A DNA stretch of 46,697 nt from NCBI RefSeq assembly GCF_030652775.1, contig NZ_JAUSPS010000092.1:1-46697 (forward strand), in the 5' to 3' direction. The position numbers were made by a program, and so were the translations under genes. This document shows, piece after piece, positions 44,109-46,697 of this stretch (the first letter of the stretch is position 1; the number at the start of each line of letters is the position of its first letter). Below the pieces are notes generated by a model. The model had not been told where the DNA came from. It ran no database searches and saw nothing but the letters and a program-made list of their open reading frames with translations. This DNA comes from Acetobacterium sp. (GTDB taxonomy: Bacteria > Bacillota > Clostridia > Eubacteriales > Eubacteriaceae).

Positions 44109-44741
44109 ATGAACAATGTAGTAATGAAAAAAATTTCAATCATGACTAAATTAGCTATTTTAAGAAAAAAGTGGAGAAAAAAAAACAGCCATAACAATAC
44201 TTCAATGAAGAATATATTTTCGATTGATAAAGTATCAGTGGGTGTAAAGACATATGGTGGACTATGTGTTAAGACATATGATAACGATCATGAGAAATTA
44301 ATTATTGGTTCATATTGTTCTATTGCAGGTGAAGTGAAGTTTTTATTGGGTGGGGAGCATTCGTATAAAGGTTTATCCACGTTCCCCTTTAAAAAATATG
44401 TATGTGGTATTGAAGAAAATACGATATCTAAAGGTTCAATTAAGGTAAATGATGACGTTTGGATAGGTGAAAATTGTTTAATTTTATCTGGTGTTACAAT
44501 TGGACAAGGAGCGATAGTTGCCGCAGGATCGATTGTTGCAAAAGATATACCACCGTATGCTATATATGGAGGTAGTCGGATTATTAAATATAGATTTTCA
44601 GAGGATATAATTAAGCAATTAGAATATTTGGATTATTCAAAGTTAAACGATCAAAAAATAAAGGATAATATTGGTCTCTTGAGTACAGAATTATCAATTG
44701 AGCTGCTTCAAAATGAATTTTTTAAAAATATCGTGGGATGA
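44109..44741 (+). CDS. hexapeptide-repeat acyltransferase (CatB/VatD-like fold)
   Basis: Probably acetylates a sugar of the repeat unit using acetyl-CoA. The 210-residue product has the left-handed beta-helix pattern (IGSYCSIAGEVKFLLGGEHSYKG with a putative catalytic His, then IKVNDDVWIGENCLILSGVTIGQGAIVAAGSIVAKDIPPYAIYGGSRIIKYRF), the layout of the xenobiotic acyltransferase subgroup also used in polysaccharide O-acetylation. AAGGAG precedes the ATG at 44109. The C-terminal 40 residues are helical. It ends TGA at 44741, 13 bases before the preferred wzx start. Confidence 0.88.
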   Translation: MNNVVMKKISIMTKLAILRKKWRKKNSHNNTSMKNIFSIDKVSVGVKTYGGLCVKTYDNDHEKLIIGSYCSIAGEVKFLLGGEHSYKGLSTFPFKKYVCGIEENTISKGSIKVNDDVWIGENCLILSGVTIGQGAIVAAGSIVAKDIPPYAIYGGSRIIKYRFSEDIIKQLEYLDYSKLNDQKIKDNIGLLSTELSIELLQNEFFKNIVG

Positions 44742-44754
44742 ATGGGGTTACTCT

Positions 44755-46185
44755 TTGAATAAAAAAGCACAATTGTTTTTAAAAGGGTTTTCATATTCGA
44801 TGACAGCAAATGTGATATCTCTATTGATTTCAACATTGGTTATTTTAATAGTTCCAAAACTAATTGGTGTCGAAGATTATGGCTATTGGCAACTCTATTT
44901 GTTTTACGCATCATATGTTGGCTTTTTTCAGTTTGGCTGGAATGATGGAATCTACTTAAGATATGGTGGAAAGGAATATGATAGTTTAGATAAAAAAGTC
45001 TTTTTTTCACAGTTTTGGATGTTGACAATGTCACAATTAATAATTGCAGCAATAATATTCTTATTATCGATATACTTTATAGATGAAATAGAAAGACAAT
45101 TTATATTAATAATGGTTGCCGTGAGTATTGTAATAATGGGCGTAAGAGCAATGCCAATATATATTTTACAAGCTACAAATAGAGTTAAACAATTTGCTAT
45201 GATTATTATTTTAGAAAGAATATTGTATTTCTTCTTAGTAATTCTACTTCTTTTTATTGGTGTCAGAGAATATAAGTTAATGGTAGTAGCTGATATTATT
45301 GCAAAATTAATTTCTTTGTTTTATGCTATGTATATTTGTAGAGAAATTGTTTTTTGTAAGGTTTCCGCTTTCAATTTTAATTTCAAAGAAGCTATTGATA
45401 ATATCACTGTTGGTGTTAAACTAATGTTTGCAAGTATTGCGAGTATGCTTATAATTGGTGTTGTCAGATTTGGAATTGAGCGTTCGTGGGACGTAGAAGT
45501 CTTCGGTAAATTATCACTTACATTAGTTTTGTCAAATGTCATGCTACTATTTATTAATACAGTAGGTATTATAATTTTTCCAATTCTTAGAAGAACAGAC
45601 AAGGAAAAGTTATCAAGTATATATGTAACAATGAGAGACTTTTTAATGGTTATATTGTTAGGAGCATTGGTCTTTTATTACCCTATTAAAGATTTGATGT
45701 CAGTATGGCTACCCAAATATCAGGAAAGTATGATTTATATGGCACTAGTGTTTCCAATGTGCCTTTATGAAGGAAAGATGGCATTATTAATTAACACATA
45801 TTTGAAAACTTTAAGAAAAGAAAAAATGATGCTTAAAATCAATATAATATCACTAGTTTTAAGCGTTTTGATCACCATATTCACTACTGTCGTATTTAAA
45901 AATCTAAATTTAGCGATAACATCAATTGTAATTATATTAGCTTTTAGATGCGTATTCTCTGAAGTATATTTATCAAGGATTTTAAAGATATCGGTTTGTA
46001 AAGATATTTTTCTTGAATTGACTATGTCTATGATTTTCATGTTAACTGGCTGGTTTATAAAATCTTTTGTAGGAATTTTTTTATATGTAATTTTTTATAT
46101 AATTTATTTAGTTGCAAAGCGCAAAGATATTAAAAGTAGTATTAAAAATATAAAAATACTTATGAAAGCACACTCTCTTGTGTAA
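44755..46185 (+). CDS. polysaccharide flippase (Wzx type)
   Basis: Moves lipid-linked repeat units across the membrane. The product has 12-14 predicted membrane helices and the polysaccharide-transporter N-terminus (KGFSYSMTANVISLLISTLVILIVPKLIGVEDYGYWQLYLFYASY). I prefer the TTG at 44755 (476 residues, after GGGG), since it gives the usual short N-terminus. ATGs at 44698 and 44713 in the same frame would overlap the acyltransferase gene and add up to 19 residues of its DNA read in another frame. AT-rich; last gene of the locus in the window. Confidence 0.88.
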   Translation: MNKKAQLFLKGFSYSMTANVISLLISTLVILIVPKLIGVEDYGYWQLYLFYASYVGFFQFGWNDGIYLRYGGKEYDSLDKKVFFSQFWMLTMSQLIIAAIIFLLSIYFIDEIERQFILIMVAVSIVIMGVRAMPIYILQATNRVKQFAMIIILERILYFFLVILLLFIGVREYKLMVVADIIAKLISLFYAMYICREIVFCKVSAFNFNFKEAIDNITVGVKLMFASIASMLIIGVVRFGIERSWDVEVFGKLSLTLVLSNVMLLFINTVGIIIFPILRRTDKEKLSSIYVTMRDFLMVILLGALVFYYPIKDLMSVWLPKYQESMIYMALVFPMCLYEGKMALLINTYLKTLRKEKMMLKINIISLVLSVLITIFTTVVFKNLNLAITSIVIILAFRCVFSEVYLSRILKISVCKDIFLELTMSMIFMLTGWFIKSFVGIFLYVIFYIIYLVAKRKDIKSSIKNIKILMKAHSLV

Positions 46186-46196
46186 GTGCCTCAAAA

Positions 46197-46243
46197 GATG
46201 ACGTATAGCAAGTTTGATCTAAACCTGATATACTGATGTCATC
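46197..46243 (+). terminator. hairpin after wzx
   Basis: GATGAC-GTATA (46197-46207) pairs with TATAC and GTCATC (46229-46243), with a four-base bulge. It begins 11 bases after the wzx stop. There is no good T-run, so terminator function is uncertain. Confidence 0.35.
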
Positions 46244-46246
46244 ATT

Positions 46247-46360
46247 ATTTGAGTAAGTTGTATATTCCGACCGGTGAAATCCATTTGCACGGTCATTTAG
46301 ATCCAGCTTCACGGAGGGTGAGAGCCACCCTCACGGAAGCAGATCCAGTCGTAACTAATT
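46247..46360. mobile_element. possible insertion-sequence end region
   Basis: ATTTGAG and TGTATATTCCGAC (46247-46271) recur at 41582-41607 in the same orientation. The stretch then has repeated CACGG motifs and a strong hairpin (GCTTC and GAGGGTG against CACCCTC and GAAGC, 46306-46340). CCGACCGGTGAAATCC-like sequence with CACGGT repeats resembles the ends of IS21-type elements, which fits the istB relic nearby. No transposase frame is recognised here. Confidence 0.35.
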
Positions 46361-46361
46361 G

Positions 46362-46697
46362 CTAATATTCAGAATCATTGTGGCCATGAGCAAGGCGATA
46401 GATATGATCGCACCACTCATCGGTTTCCATGGGATCCTGGTTATTATATAACAACTCAATATAGACCTGATAAGCGGGATGATCATTGTATCGCCTGCCC
46501 AGATCGGAGAGAATATCGCTTCTCAGATACTCATCATAAGGATATTTCAGATGGCGGCTCAGCTGTTTTAGGCATGGAAGTATGTCAAGAAACAGCTGTC
46601 TTGCACTGCCGAGAATAGCCAGAAATAATGCCAGTATCAACTGGCGTGGAGGTGAACAAAAAGCACCCCAATACGACGATATCCGACAAGATTGCCG
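46362..46697 (-). CDS. hypothetical protein, partial (runs off the window)
   Basis: On the minus strand a frame stays open from the window edge to a stop at 46362, giving at least 112 residues; an internal TTG at 46640 is the first possible start inside. The visible part has a short hydrophobic stretch (LILALFLAILG), then a charged helical region with YPYDEYLRSDILSDLGRRYND and Trp/His near the C-terminus. I do not recognise it. It ends beside the IS-end-like region and is opposite in direction to all other genes. Whether it belongs to a mobile element is unknown. Confidence 0.4.
   Translation of the reverse strand, partial: RQSCRISSYWGAFCSPPRQLILALFLAILGSARQLFLDILPCLKQLSRHLKYPYDEYLRSDILSDLGRRYNDHPAYQVYIELLYNNQDPMETDEWCDHIYRLAHGHNDSEY

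Noticed and set aside
43901..44149. 82-residue open frame before the acyltransferase gene
   Set aside because: No ribosome site, covers the tandem and direct repeats and overlaps the start of the next gene.

Overview
The window looks like chromosomal DNA of an anaerobic, motile, Gram-positive Clostridia-type bacterium. An Acetobacterium-like (Eubacteriaceae) acetogen is my best guess. This rests on gene content (flagellar basal body, CggR-type glycolytic operon, SecG, a membrane pyrophosphatase with K+-dependent/Na+-type motifs, a Wzx/Wzy exopolysaccharide locus with split tyrosine kinase and phosphatase), on strong AGGAGG-like ribosome sites, and on the style of the repeats. The genus call is inference; no rRNA or tRNA gene is visible.

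Layout. (1) 0.25-6.74 kb: flagellar basal-body/export operon flgB-flgC-fliE-fliF-fliG-fliH-fliI-fliJ, tightly packed and all on +. (2) 6.78-9.22 kb: thioredoxin reductase and sigma-54 (rpoN). (3) 9.3-15.6 kb: a cggR-like regulator with its own promoter and palindromic operator, then gapA, pgk, tpiA and gpmI, the triose-phosphate part of glycolysis/gluconeogenesis. Two long nested hairpins sit in the gapA-pgk and tpiA-gpmI gaps. (4) 15.6-17.9 kb: secG and hppA. (5) 17.9-26.4 kb: five clusters of a GGGGACGG-type palindromic repeat in the intergenic spaces, separating hppA, a ribbon-helix-helix gene, clpB and the first exopolysaccharide genes. (6) 22.3-46.2 kb: a large exopolysaccharide locus. 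It holds chain-length regulator, tyrosine kinase, a sortase cassette (secreted candidate substrate, class D-like sortase, membrane protein), a membrane 4,6-dehydratase, PHP tyrosine phosphatase, initiating sugar-phosphate transferase, a UDP-L-FucNAc pathway (CapE/CapF/CapG types) with a WbuB-like transferase, further glycosyltransferases, a radical SAM protein, a pyruvyl-transferase-like protein, Wzy, a hexapeptide acyltransferase and Wzx. (7) The last part carries relics of mobile elements: an IS3-type remnant with terminal inverted repeats (41.46-41.83 kb), a frameshifted istB (43.2-43.9 kb) and an IS-end-like sequence at 46.25 kb.

How it works together. The exopolysaccharide genes form a Wzx/Wzy-dependent pathway: nucleotide sugars are made in the cytoplasm, the first sugar phosphate is loaded on undecaprenyl phosphate, glycosyltransferases extend it, Wzx flips and Wzy polymerises, with length and activity set by the Wzz/BY-kinase/phosphatase trio. 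From about 35.5 kb the DNA becomes visibly AT-rich, as expected for the strain-specific core of such loci acquired by transfer. Points most worth a second look: the sortase cassette with a non-LPXTG tail inside the polysaccharide locus, a sigma-54-like promoter before the dehydratase gene, the radical SAM protein, the palindromic repeat arrays that bracket a ribbon-helix-helix gene, and several long intergenic hairpins.
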